Shown: piece by piece, positions 41,248-48,503 of the stretch | Numbering within the stretch: the first letter of the stretch is position 1 | Layout of the letters: each line of letters opens with the position of its first letter | Assembly (NCBI GenBank): GCA_020633465.1 | Contig: JACKDN010000003.1 | Span: 588,331 to 652,330, forward strand | Length of the DNA stretch: 64,000 nucleotides | Direction: 5' to 3' | Source: Myxococcales bacterium | GTDB lineage: Bacteria > Myxococcota_A > Bradymonadia > UBA7976 > UBA1532 | The notes under the pieces: generated by a model | The model's input: only the letters and a program-made list of their open reading frames with translations | Database searches by the model: none | Told to the model about the DNA's origin: nothing | Made by a program: the position numbers and the translations under genes

Positions 41248-42656
41248 TCGGGCACGTACCGCTTCAGGTTGCGGCGGAAGTTGCTGCGGTCGAGGCCCGC
41301 GTGCTCGGCGGCGCGGGTGATGTTGCGCTCGCACTTCTCGAGGACGCCGCGCAGGTAGGCCGCGCGCACGGTGTGCTCGGCGTTGGCGATGGCGTCCTTC
41401 CAGGGCAGGTCGACGTCGACGAGGTCGCCCAGCTGCTGGGGCGCCGCGTCGCCGCGCAGCGAGCGCTGGAACTCGGGGGGCAGGCTGCGCTCGGTCAGCT
41501 CTTCGCTGGTCTCGAAGATGGCCGCGCGCTCGATCACGTGCTGCAGCTCGCGGATGTTGCCCTTCCAGTCGTGCTTGCACAGGCGATCGAGGCAGGCGGG
41601 CTCGATGCCCTTCACGTCCAGGCCGTGCCGCGCCACCTCCTGCTGCAACAGGAAGTGCGCCAGCCGCGGGATGTCCTCGCGGCGCGCGTTGAGCGGGGGC
41701 ACCACGATCTCGACCACCTTGAGGCGGAAGTAGAGATCCTCGCGGAACGTGCCGTCGGCGACGCCGGCCTTGAGATCCGAGTTGGTCGCCGCCAGCAGCC
41801 GCACGTCGACCACGCGGTCGCGCTGATCGCCCACCCGCCGCACGCGCCCGTCGTTGAGCACCTGCAGCAGCTTGTTCTGCATCTTGGGCGTCATGTTCCC
41901 GACCTCGTCGAGGAACAGCGTGCCGCCGTCGGCCACTTCGAACAGGCCGGGCTTGTCGGTCACCGCGCCGGTGAAGGCGCCCTTCGCGTGCCCGAAGAGC
42001 TCGGCTTCGAGCACGTCGGCGGCCAGGGTGCCGCAGTCGAGGTGCACGAACTCGCGGTCCGCGCGCCGGCTGAGATCGTGCAGCGCCCGCGCGAGCGCCG
42101 TCTTGCCCGCGCCCGTCGGCCCGGTGATGAGCACCGTGGCGTCCACGCGCGCCACGCGCTTCACCTGGTTGATGACGCCCTCCATCGCGGGCGCCTTGCT
42201 CTCGAGCAGGGGGTGGCCGACGTCGTCGACCCGCCGGCGCAGCGCCTGGTTCTCTTCGCGCAGGCGCTTCAGCCGCGCGGCCTGGCGCACCCGGTTGATG
42301 CACGCCTCGACGTCGAGGAAGGGCTTGGTGATGTAGTCGAAGGCCCCCAGCTTGGTCGCCCGCACGGCGTCCTCGATGCTGGCCTGGCCGGTCATGATGA
42401 TGACCTCGACCTCGGGGCGCGAGCGCTTCACCAGCTCGAGCAGCTCGAGGCCGTTCATGCCGTCCATCAGCACGTCGACGACCATCACGTCGACCGGCCC
42501 CACCGCCAGCACCTGCTGGGCCGACTTGGCGTCGGCGCACAGCTCGACCGTGAAGTCGGGCTTGTTCAGCATGTGGCGCCAGGCCATGCGCACGATCTTC
42601 TCGTCGTCGACGACGACGACGCGCGTGGGCTGGCTACGGTCGGTCGAATCGAGCAT
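41235..42656 (-). CDS. NtrC-type sigma-54-dependent response regulator
   Basis: A 473-residue regulator of three parts. The receiver domain has the phospho-acceptor Asp in VMVVDVLMDGMNG, a Thr in IIMTGQA and Lys in DYITKPF. The AAA+ domain has Walker A GPTGAGKTA, the sigma-54 loop GAFTGA and Walker B FLDEVGNM. The C terminus is a Fis-like HTH (NITRAAEHAGLDRSNFRRNLKRY). It drives promoters of sigma-54 RNA polymerase when phosphorylated. No histidine kinase is near, so it is an orphan and its signal is unknown. The ATG at 42656 starts MLDSTDRSQ. A start 18 bases upstream is possible. The hydrolase ends inside its last codons. Confidence 0.95.
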   Translation of the reverse strand: MLDSTDRSQPTRVVVVDDEKIVRMAWRHMLNKPDFTVELCADAKSAQQVLAVGPVDVMVVDVLMDGMNGLELLELVKRSRPEVEVIIMTGQASIEDAVRATKLGAFDYITKPFLDVEACINRVRQAARLKRLREENQALRRRVDDVGHPLLESKAPAMEGVINQVKRVARVDATVLITGPTGAGKTALARALHDLSRRADREFVHLDCGTLAADVLEAELFGHAKGAFTGAVTDKPGLFEVADGGTLFLDEVGNMTPKMQNKLLQVLNDGRVRRVGDQRDRVVDVRLLAATNSDLKAGVADGTFREDLYFRLKVVEIVVPPLNARREDIPRLAHFLLQQEVARHGLDVKGIEPACLDRLCKHDWKGNIRELQHVIERAAIFETSEELTERSLPPEFQRSLRGDAAPQQLGDLVDVDLPWKDAIANAEHTVRAAYLRGVLEKCERNITRAAEHAGLDRSNFRRNLKRYVPDYAE

Positions 42657-42674
42657 GGGAGCGGACCATAACAA

Positions 42675-42715
42675 CGTCGGACAGATGCGTCAGCATCGCG
42701 AAGCGTCGTCCGATG
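42675..42715. promoter_or_regulatory. Nested inverted repeat between divergent genes, possible operator
   Basis: In the 105-base gap between the NtrC-type gene and the lipoprotein gene, GATGC (42684-42688) and GCATC (42693-42697) form a perfect small dyad. An outer pair, CGTCGGAC (42675-42682) and GTCCGATG (42708-42715), matches at seven of eight positions. No sigma-54 promoter (TGGC-N7-TTGC type) was recognised here. Confidence 0.25.
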
Positions 42716-42761
42716 AGATCGTTCCGTGCGCCGAGGCGTAGGGTGGGGCAGGAGGTGCGGC

Positions 42762-43622
42762 ATGAAGCGGACGGCAGTGGGCATCATCGCGGCGGCGCTG
42801 GTCTTCGGGTGTACGTCGTCGAAGGGCGGCGCGCCGCTGGCGCCGGCGCCGGGGGACGCGGCGGCGCTCCGGCCGGCCGCCGAGGCGTGGGCCGTCGAGC
42901 TGGTCGACGCCTTCGGCCGGGCGCTGCCGACCTACCGGCAGGGCGACGCGGCCTGGGTCGAGGGGCGCTACGGCGAGCGCTACGCGGTGCGGGTGCAGAA
43001 CCGCTCGGACCGCCGCATCGAGGCGGTGATCACCGTCGACGGTCGCGACGTGGTGTCGGGCGCGCCCGGCGACTTCCGCAGCCAGCGGGGCTACGTCGTC
43101 GAGCCCCACGACAGCGTGACCATCGAGGGCTTCCGGCAGAGCCACGACAACGTGGCCACCTTCCGCTTCACCGATCCCGGCGACAGCTACGCGGGGCGCC
43201 TGGGCGCCGGCTCGAACATCGGCGTGATCGGCGTCGCCGTCTTCACCGACGCCGCGCCGGTGGCGCTGGCCCCGCCGCCCGCGCCGCCGCACGTGGGCTG
43301 GGGCGGGACCGACGGCGAGCGCGACGAGGTCGCCCCGCGCAAGTCGGCGCCGGCCGCCGAGGCCCAGGGCGCCCCCAGCGTCGCCGACCGCGGCGCCGCG
43401 CGCCCGGGCAACCTGGGGACGCGCTACGGCGAGACGCGCCACGCGCCCTCGGTCGAGGTCGAGTTCCGCCGCTCGAGCGAGCAGCCCAAGGCCGTGCTGG
43501 GCGTCTACTACGACGATCGCGAGGGCCTGGTGGCCCGCGGCATCCTCGCCGCGCCACCCCCGCCGCCGCCCGGCCCGCAGCCCTTCCCGGCGACGACGCA
43601 GCAGTTCGCGCCCCCGCCCTGA
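42762..43622 (+). CDS. Hypothetical lipoprotein
   Basis: A 286-residue predicted lipoprotein (lipobox ALVFGC) with AGGAGG seven bases before the ATG. The mature part begins with a beta-rich region (about 55-170) with RVQNRSDRRIEAVITVDGRD and GYVVEPHDSVTIEGFRQS. This resembles the conserved hypothetical domain that modulates surface proteins (similar to accessory lipoproteins of unknown role), but I cannot name it. A Pro-rich stretch follows and a last region contains EVEFRRSSEQPKAVLGVYYD. The upstream in-frame extension is only twelve codons. It is followed after 48 bases by the RluA gene. Function unknown. Confidence 0.7.
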   Translation: MKRTAVGIIAAALVFGCTSSKGGAPLAPAPGDAAALRPAAEAWAVELVDAFGRALPTYRQGDAAWVEGRYGERYAVRVQNRSDRRIEAVITVDGRDVVSGAPGDFRSQRGYVVEPHDSVTIEGFRQSHDNVATFRFTDPGDSYAGRLGAGSNIGVIGVAVFTDAAPVALAPPPAPPHVGWGGTDGERDEVAPRKSAPAAEAQGAPSVADRGAARPGNLGTRYGETRHAPSVEVEFRRSSEQPKAVLGVYYDDREGLVARGILAAPPPPPPGPQPFPATTQQFAPPP

Positions 43623-43670
43623 ACCCCCGCGCTTGCCCCGCGGCCGGTCGCGCGGCCATCATCGCGCGCG

Positions 43671-44435
43671 ATGGCCGTCCAGCTCAGCGTCGAACCCAAC
43701 CCGCGCGTGCCCCTGCGCGTGCTGCACGAGGACGACCACTTCCTGGTGGTGGTGAAGCCGGCGGGCGTGGTGACGCAGCCGGGCGTCGGGCACACGCACG
43801 ACACCGTGCTCAACGCGGTGTTCGCGACCCACGGCAAGCAGCTTCAGAACCTCGGAAAGGCCCGTGACTTCGGGCTGTTGCACCGGCTCGACCGGCCGAC
43901 GAGCGGGCTGTTGCTGGTGGGGCTGACGCCCGAGGGCTACGACGGGCTGCGCGCGCAGTTCGAGGGGCGGACGATCGGCAAGACCTACCTGGCGCTGGTG
44001 CACGGCGGGCCGAAGCCGCCGCAGGGCACCGAGCGGTCGCCCATCCGCGAGGTGCGGCGGGGCGGGCGCAAGCGCGCGATGCTGGGCGCCGGGCGGGGGG
44101 CGCAGGAGGCGGTGACGCGCTACGCGACGCTGGCGCGCACGAAGGGCATCAGCCTGCTCAGCTGCGAGCCCAAGACCGGGCGGCTGCACCAGATCCGGGC
44201 GCACATGGCGCATCGGGGGTGCGCCGTGGTGGGCGACCGGGACTACGGGCCGCGCGACGCGTTGGACAAGCAGTTCGCGCGCACGGTGAAGGGGGCGCTG
44301 GGGCTGCACGCGGCCGAGCTGCGCTTCACGCACCCGGTGACGCGGCGGTCGCTGTCGGTGCGCGCGCCGCTGCCCGAGGCGGTGCTGGCGTTCTGCGCCG
44401 AGGTGGGGCTGGTCGTGCCGCGGGCCTGGCGATGA
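43671..44435 (+). CDS. RluA-family RNA pseudouridine synthase
   Basis: A 254-residue enzyme that converts uridine to pseudouridine in RNA. The catalytic aspartate is in HRLDRPTSGLLLVG, and the remaining RluA signatures are present: VVVKPAGVVTQPG, KTYLALVHG, EPKTGRLHQIRAHMAH and GDRDYGP. No S4 domain is present at the N terminus, so it resembles the RluA/TruC-type subgroup. The RNA target (23S rRNA or tRNA) cannot be inferred. The ATG at 43671 is preceded by a CATCAT box eight bases upstream, and there is no Shine-Dalgarno, so leaderless initiation is possible. Its stop overlaps the next ATG by four bases. Confidence 0.93.
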   Translation: MAVQLSVEPNPRVPLRVLHEDDHFLVVVKPAGVVTQPGVGHTHDTVLNAVFATHGKQLQNLGKARDFGLLHRLDRPTSGLLLVGLTPEGYDGLRAQFEGRTIGKTYLALVHGGPKPPQGTERSPIREVRRGGRKRAMLGAGRGAQEAVTRYATLARTKGISLLSCEPKTGRLHQIRAHMAHRGCAVVGDRDYGPRDALDKQFARTVKGALGLHAAELRFTHPVTRRSLSVRAPLPEAVLAFCAEVGLVVPRAWR

Positions 44436-46189
44436 TCGGCGCGCTGACGCTGGCGCTGGCGGTGCTGGCGCAGCCGGCCGCGCGGCCGGGCTTCGAGGAG
44501 TCGCACCTGTTTCGGGCGCTGGCGATCGAGCGGCTGGAGCCCGAGATCGCGCCGCAGGGCAAGCGCGTCGTGTTCGTGCGGGTGGTGCGCTACGAGGTGT
44601 TCCTCGAGCACGAGCCCTTCATCACGTGGCCCAACGCGCTGCACTGGCTGACCGACGAGGACGTCGTGCGGCAGGAGCTGCTGCTGGCGCCGGGCGACGT
44701 GTTCGACGCCGACAAGATGCAGGAGTCGGCGCGCAACCTGCGCGAGCTGGGCATCTTCTCGCTGGTGCGCATCCTGCCGGTGAAGGCGGCGGGGCCGGGC
44801 GAGATCGGGCTGCTGGTGGTGACGCGCGATCTGTGGAGCCTGCGGCTGGAGTCCGAGTTCCAGTTCACCGACGGGCACGTCGACCGGCTGCTGCTGCAGC
44901 TCACCGAGCGCAACCTGGCCGGGCGCAACAAGCGGGCGTCGGCGCGCTTCGACCTGCGGCCGCTGACGCTGCGGCTGGGCGGCCTGTACACCGACCGCCG
45001 GCTGCTGGGCGAGCAGCTGTACCTGTTCGCGAAGGCGCTGGCCGTGCTCGAGCGGGAGGACGGCAGCTACGACGGGTTCGAGACCGAGCTGCGGGTGGCG
45101 CGGCCCTTCTACGACCTGGGGCAGCGGTGGGGGTTCGACGTGCCGATGGTGGCCGAGGCGTACACCATCCGGCAGAGCCAGGCGGGGACGATCCTGACTT
45201 ACGATCCGGATCCCGACGACGCCGACGAGGTGGCCATCCCGCGGGTGTGGGATCACACGTTCTTCAGCGTCGAGGGGCTGGCGCAGCACCAGATCGGGCA
45301 GAAGTGGGTCGCGCGCTTCTCGGCGGGCCTGGGCTTCTCGCTGCTCGACGCCGAGGCCGACGTGCCGGCCGAGCACCGGGCCGCCTTCGAGCGCGACGTG
45401 CTGCCGCACACGTTCCGGTGGATCTACCCGGTGGTCGGGGCCAGCTTCTTCGCCAATCGTTTCAAGGTGTTCAAGGATCTCGCGGCCTTCGCGATCAGCG
45501 AGGACGTGCAGCTCGGGCCCAGCGTGACGTTCACGCTGCGGGCGCCGCTCGAGGCCTTCGGCAGCAGCGAGGGCGCGCTGCAGCTCGCGGGCAACGCGGG
45601 GTGGACCGAGGCGTGGGCCGGCGACGGGCTGGTCGAGGCGGCGGCCGGCGCGAAGGCGCGCTTCGATCCCAACGACGACACCTTCTACGACCAGACGCTG
45701 CTGCTGCGGGTGCGCGGTGCCACGCCGCGATCGAAGGCCGGCCGCCTGGTGCTGCGCGGCGACTGGCTGGCGCGCCGCCGCGACACGCAGGGCTCGCTGA
45801 CGACGCTGGGCGGCGACAACGGCCTGCGCGGCTATCCCAGCCAGGCCTTCTTCGCGTTCGGCGGCAGCCGCCTGCGCGGCAACGTCGAGCTGCGCACGGC
45901 GCCCTACGCCATCTCGTTCCTGCACGTCGGCGCGGCCACGTTCTACGACGTGGGCACCGTCTACACCGACTTCGACGACGCGCAGCTGTACCAGACGGTG
46001 GGCCTGGGCCTGCGCGCGCTGATGCCGCAGTTCAACCGGGTGGTGTACCGCTTCGACGTGGGCGTGCCGGTCGACGGCAGCGGCTTCGTGGTCCGCATCG
46101 GCGCCGAGACGGGGCAGGCCGTGCCCATCACGCGCAGCGAGGATCAGCTGTACGAGTTCAGCGTGGGTGGGTTGAGCAACCAGCCGTGA
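44432..46189 (+). CDS. BamA/TamA-like outer-membrane protein (surface-antigen family)
   Basis: A 585-residue protein with a signal peptide (to about residue 16), a POTRA-like N-terminal domain (about 60-140: VVRQELLLAPGDVFDADKMQ, NLRELGIFSLVRI) and a 16-stranded barrel (about 150-585) ending with an aromatic-poor C terminus. The barrel has the GLRGYPSQAF motif that resembles the RGF loop (VRGY/F) of the BamA/TamA/Omp85 family. It may insert or secrete outer-membrane proteins or lipids. One POTRA is fewer than BamA has, so it is not the essential BamA. Its ATG lies in the RluA stop (ATGA), so translation is coupled. Confidence 0.8.
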   Translation: MIGALTLALAVLAQPAARPGFEESHLFRALAIERLEPEIAPQGKRVVFVRVVRYEVFLEHEPFITWPNALHWLTDEDVVRQELLLAPGDVFDADKMQESARNLRELGIFSLVRILPVKAAGPGEIGLLVVTRDLWSLRLESEFQFTDGHVDRLLLQLTERNLAGRNKRASARFDLRPLTLRLGGLYTDRRLLGEQLYLFAKALAVLEREDGSYDGFETELRVARPFYDLGQRWGFDVPMVAEAYTIRQSQAGTILTYDPDPDDADEVAIPRVWDHTFFSVEGLAQHQIGQKWVARFSAGLGFSLLDAEADVPAEHRAAFERDVLPHTFRWIYPVVGASFFANRFKVFKDLAAFAISEDVQLGPSVTFTLRAPLEAFGSSEGALQLAGNAGWTEAWAGDGLVEAAAGAKARFDPNDDTFYDQTLLLRVRGATPRSKAGRLVLRGDWLARRRDTQGSLTTLGGDNGLRGYPSQAFFAFGGSRLRGNVELRTAPYAISFLHVGAATFYDVGTVYTDFDDAQLYQTVGLGLRALMPQFNRVVYRFDVGVPVDGSGFVVRIGAETGQAVPITRSEDQLYEFSVGGLSNQP

Positions 46190-46246
46190 GCGGCGCCGCG
46201 GTCCCTCGACCCTGACCGTGCCCCTGACCTTTCCCTGCCCGCGCCC

Positions 46247-46606
46247 TCAGTCCTCGCCCCGGTAGACGCACCCCGACGTGCACGTCTCCTTCACCACCAC
46301 CTTGCTCAGCATGGGCAGCGTCGGCTTGATGCGCGCCCAGACGAAGCGCGCCAGGTTCTCGCTGGTCGGGTTCGATAGGCCCGGCACCTCGTTGAGGTAG
46401 TAGTGGTCCAGCACCGCGTGCAGCGGCTGCCACGCGGCGCTCAGATCGGCGAAGTCCTGCACCCAGCCGCTGTCGTCGCCCACCGGCCCCTCGACGTGCA
46501 GCACCACGCGGAACGAGTGGCCGTGCAGCCGCGCGCACTTGTGGCCGGGCGGGACGTTGGGCAGCAGGTGGGCCGCCTCGAAGCGGAACTCTTTGTAGAT
46601 CTCCAT
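46247..46606 (-). CDS. queD: 6-carboxy-5,6,7,8-tetrahydropterin synthase (QueD)
   Basis: A 119-residue enzyme of the 6-pyruvoyl-tetrahydropterin synthase fold, converting dihydroneopterin triphosphate to carboxytetrahydropterin in queuosine and 7-deazapurine synthesis. The zinc ligands are the histidines in FEAAHLL and LHGHSF, the catalytic cysteine is in HKCARLHG, and NPTSENLARFVW carries the conserved acidic segment. The C-terminal ETCTSGCVYRGED is typical. Length matches short bacterial QueD proteins. No queC, queE or queF genes are adjacent. The ATG at 46606 reads MEIYKEFRFEAAH. The stop is 57 bases from the end of the barrel gene. Confidence 0.93.
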   Translation of the reverse strand: MEIYKEFRFEAAHLLPNVPPGHKCARLHGHSFRVVLHVEGPVGDDSGWVQDFADLSAAWQPLHAVLDHYYLNEVPGLSNPTSENLARFVWARIKPTLPMLSKVVVKETCTSGCVYRGED

Positions 46607-46664
46607 GGCGCGCCCGTTTAGCGACTTCGGCCGCCGATTGCCAGCGCCGCGACCCGCGACCGCC

Positions 46665-47477
46665 TCACTTGCCCACCAGCCCGATGGTCAGCGCGACGCT
46701 GGTGCCGACATCGACGCCGGTGGCGGTGAAGGCGCGGCAGCCCTCGCAGTCGCCGAAGCGGGCGTCGTCGGCCCACAGCGGGTGGCGCACGACGAGGCCG
46801 AGGGTCAGCAGGCGCACGAGCCCGTCGCGGACCACCCAGCCGACGCCCAGCGGCACCGCGACGGCGGCCTCGGTGCGGGTGGCGCGCAGGCCCGAGCCGC
46901 CGCCGTCGGCGGTGTTCGGGTCGACCGGATCGTCGAAGCCCTTCGGCGTGTCGATGGGCAAGAGCCACCAGGTCTCGGGGCCGTAGGCGCCGTACACGCC
47001 GGCCATCCAGGTGACCGTCTCGCCCTCGACGCTCAGATCGGCGCCGGCGCGCGCCCACGGGCCGTCGCGGTCGAAGAAGGGCAGCCACGCGCCGGCGGCG
47101 GACAGCGCGAGGTCGAGGCCGCCCTCGACCACCTGGCAGCGGGCCTCGAGGCCCACGCGGAAGGGCGACAGCAGCCCGCCCAGGGCGCAGCCGCCGCCCA
47201 CGCCCACCGCCACGGCGCCGTCGAACCACACCGGCGGCACCCACACCGCGGTGCCGTCCCAGACGCCGGTGGCGAGGGCCGACACCGTGCGTTCCGTCCC
47301 GTTCAGCGTGCCGTCGACCGACGCCGGGCCCAGGCGGGTGACGGGCAGGTGGACATCCCAGGCCAGCTCGCCGGCCGGGGCGACGCGCGCGGGCCGCGGG
47401 TGGATCGTCGCCTGGCAGCCGCCGATGCAGGCCAGCAGCAGGCCGAGCGCCGCCGCGCTCAGCGGGCGGGCGGACAC
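46665..47477 (-). CDS. Hypothetical lipoprotein, beta-rich
   Basis: A 270-residue predicted lipoprotein (lipobox CIGGC), starting with GTG at 47477. The mature part contains alternating hydrophobic strands (AVAVGVGGGCALGGLLSPF, GVYGAYGPETWWLLP, VAVPLGVGWVVRDGLV) and ends VGTSVALTIGLVGK. It looks like a small outer-membrane beta-barrel with a lipid anchor, but no family was recognised. The position downstream of the radical SAM gene on the same strand (44 bases) suggests co-transcription, though no shared function is apparent. The queD gene follows it after 59 bases. Confidence 0.65.
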   Translation of the reverse strand: MSARPLSAAALGLLLACIGGCQATIHPRPARVAPAGELAWDVHLPVTRLGPASVDGTLNGTERTVSALATGVWDGTAVWVPPVWFDGAVAVGVGGGCALGGLLSPFRVGLEARCQVVEGGLDLALSAAGAWLPFFDRDGPWARAGADLSVEGETVTWMAGVYGAYGPETWWLLPIDTPKGFDDPVDPNTADGGGSGLRATRTEAAVAVPLGVGWVVRDGLVRLLTLGLVVRHPLWADDARFGDCEGCRAFTATGVDVGTSVALTIGLVGK

Positions 47478-47520
47478 GGGGCCTCGCCGCCCGGCGGGCG
47501 GGCCGGGGTCGTGACGCGGC

Positions 47521-48393
47521 TCACAGCCCGCGCGCCCACTCCGGGCGCAGCGGGATGTCGCCCGACAGCGCGGCGTCCAGGGTGGCGACGATGCGGTCGC
47601 GATCGCGCGGCAGCCGCCCGCCCAGGGGCAGGTAGTTGCTCGCGTGGTTGGTGCGGAAGACCGCGTCGGTCGGCCGCGCCTCGGCGACGAAGGTGCGCAG
47701 CTCTCCGAGCAGCGCGGGCACGTCGGGCAGCTCGAAGCGCCCGCGATCCTCGAGCACCGCCAGCGGGGTCTCGGGCACGACGGTCAGCGTCAGCGCGGCC
47801 AGGTACTCGGGATCCATCGCCGTCGCCAGGCGCGCCGAGCCCAGCGCGTGCTCGGCCGAGCGCCCCGCGCCGCCGGCGCCCAGCAGGAAGATGGCCGACA
47901 GCCGCATGCCCGCGGCCTTTGCGCGCCGGGCCGCCTCGGCGTGCGCGGCGAAGTCGCTGCCCTTCGCCAGCCGCTTCAGCGTGACGTCGTCGCCGGACTC
48001 GGGGCCGATGTACAGCAGGTCCAGGCCGTCCTCGCGCAGGGTGCGCAGCTCGGCGTCCGTCTTCGCGAGCACGTTGGTGGCCATCGCGTAGCAGCTGATC
48101 TGGCGCAGCCGCGGGAAGGCGCGGCGGCAGGCGGCCAGGAGGGGGCGCCAGTGATCGAGGTCCATCACCAGCGCGTCGCCGTCGGCGACGAACACCTTCT
48201 CGACGTTCGGCCCGAAGCGCCGGCCCGCGGCCTCGACGTCGGCCAGCGTCTCGGCCAGGTCGCGCACGCGGAAGGTCTTCTCGCGGTACATCGCGCAGTA
48301 GGTGCAGTGATTCCACGAGCAGCCCAGCGTGGCCTGCAGGATGTAGCTGCGCGCCTCGCTGGGCGGGCGGTAGAGCGAACCTTCGTAGCGCAT
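47521..48393 (-). CDS. Radical SAM protein
   Basis: A 290-residue enzyme with the CxxxCxxC 4Fe-4S motif (CSWNHCTYC) at about residues 25-33, a TIM-barrel core (VFVADGDALVMDLDHWRPLL, LLYIGPESGDDVTLKRLAKG) and the GAGGAG-type SAM-binding loop. It resembles the radical SAM group often annotated as coproporphyrinogen-like or B12-independent oxidoreductases. The reaction is unknown. The ATG at 48393 (MRYEGSLYRPP) is preceded by a TATCCT box six bases upstream and no Shine-Dalgarno, pointing to a leaderless message. The open frame upstream is low-similarity extension. Confidence 0.85.
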   Translation of the reverse strand: MRYEGSLYRPPSEARSYILQATLGCSWNHCTYCAMYREKTFRVRDLAETLADVEAAGRRFGPNVEKVFVADGDALVMDLDHWRPLLAACRRAFPRLRQISCYAMATNVLAKTDAELRTLREDGLDLLYIGPESGDDVTLKRLAKGSDFAAHAEAARRAKAAGMRLSAIFLLGAGGAGRSAEHALGSARLATAMDPEYLAALTLTVVPETPLAVLEDRGRFELPDVPALLGELRTFVAEARPTDAVFRTNHASNYLPLGGRLPRDRDRIVATLDAALSGDIPLRPEWARGL

Positions 48394-48399
48394 GGGCGC

Positions 48400-48405
48400 A
48401 GGATA
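48400..48405 (-). promoter_or_regulatory. Candidate -10 box (TATCCT) for a leaderless radical SAM gene
   Basis: TATCCT on the minus strand ends six bases before the ATG at 48393, with no Shine-Dalgarno between. The spacing matches that of other leaderless candidates in this window. Confidence 0.35.
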
Positions 48406-48450
48406 GCGCAGGCCGGCGGGCGAGGGGGCCGGCGGGGCGCCGGCGCGTCG

Positions 48451-48497
48451 AAAAGTGGAAAAGTGTGCTGTTTGGTTTGTTTGTGTGCTCCGACCCC
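48451..48497. repeat. AT-rich two-block repeat element, copy A
   Basis: AAAAGTGGAAAAGTG (48451-48465), eight variable bases, GGTTTGTTTGTGTG (48474-48487), three variable bases and CGACCCC (48491-48497). The same three blocks with identical spacing occur at 52345-52392, 3.9 kb away in the same orientation. The element ends six bases from the stop codon of the minus-strand lipoprotein gene, so in the transcript it lies just downstream of the coding region. Its low GC content stands out in this genome. Confidence 0.85.
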
Positions 48498-48503
48498 GTT
48501 GGA

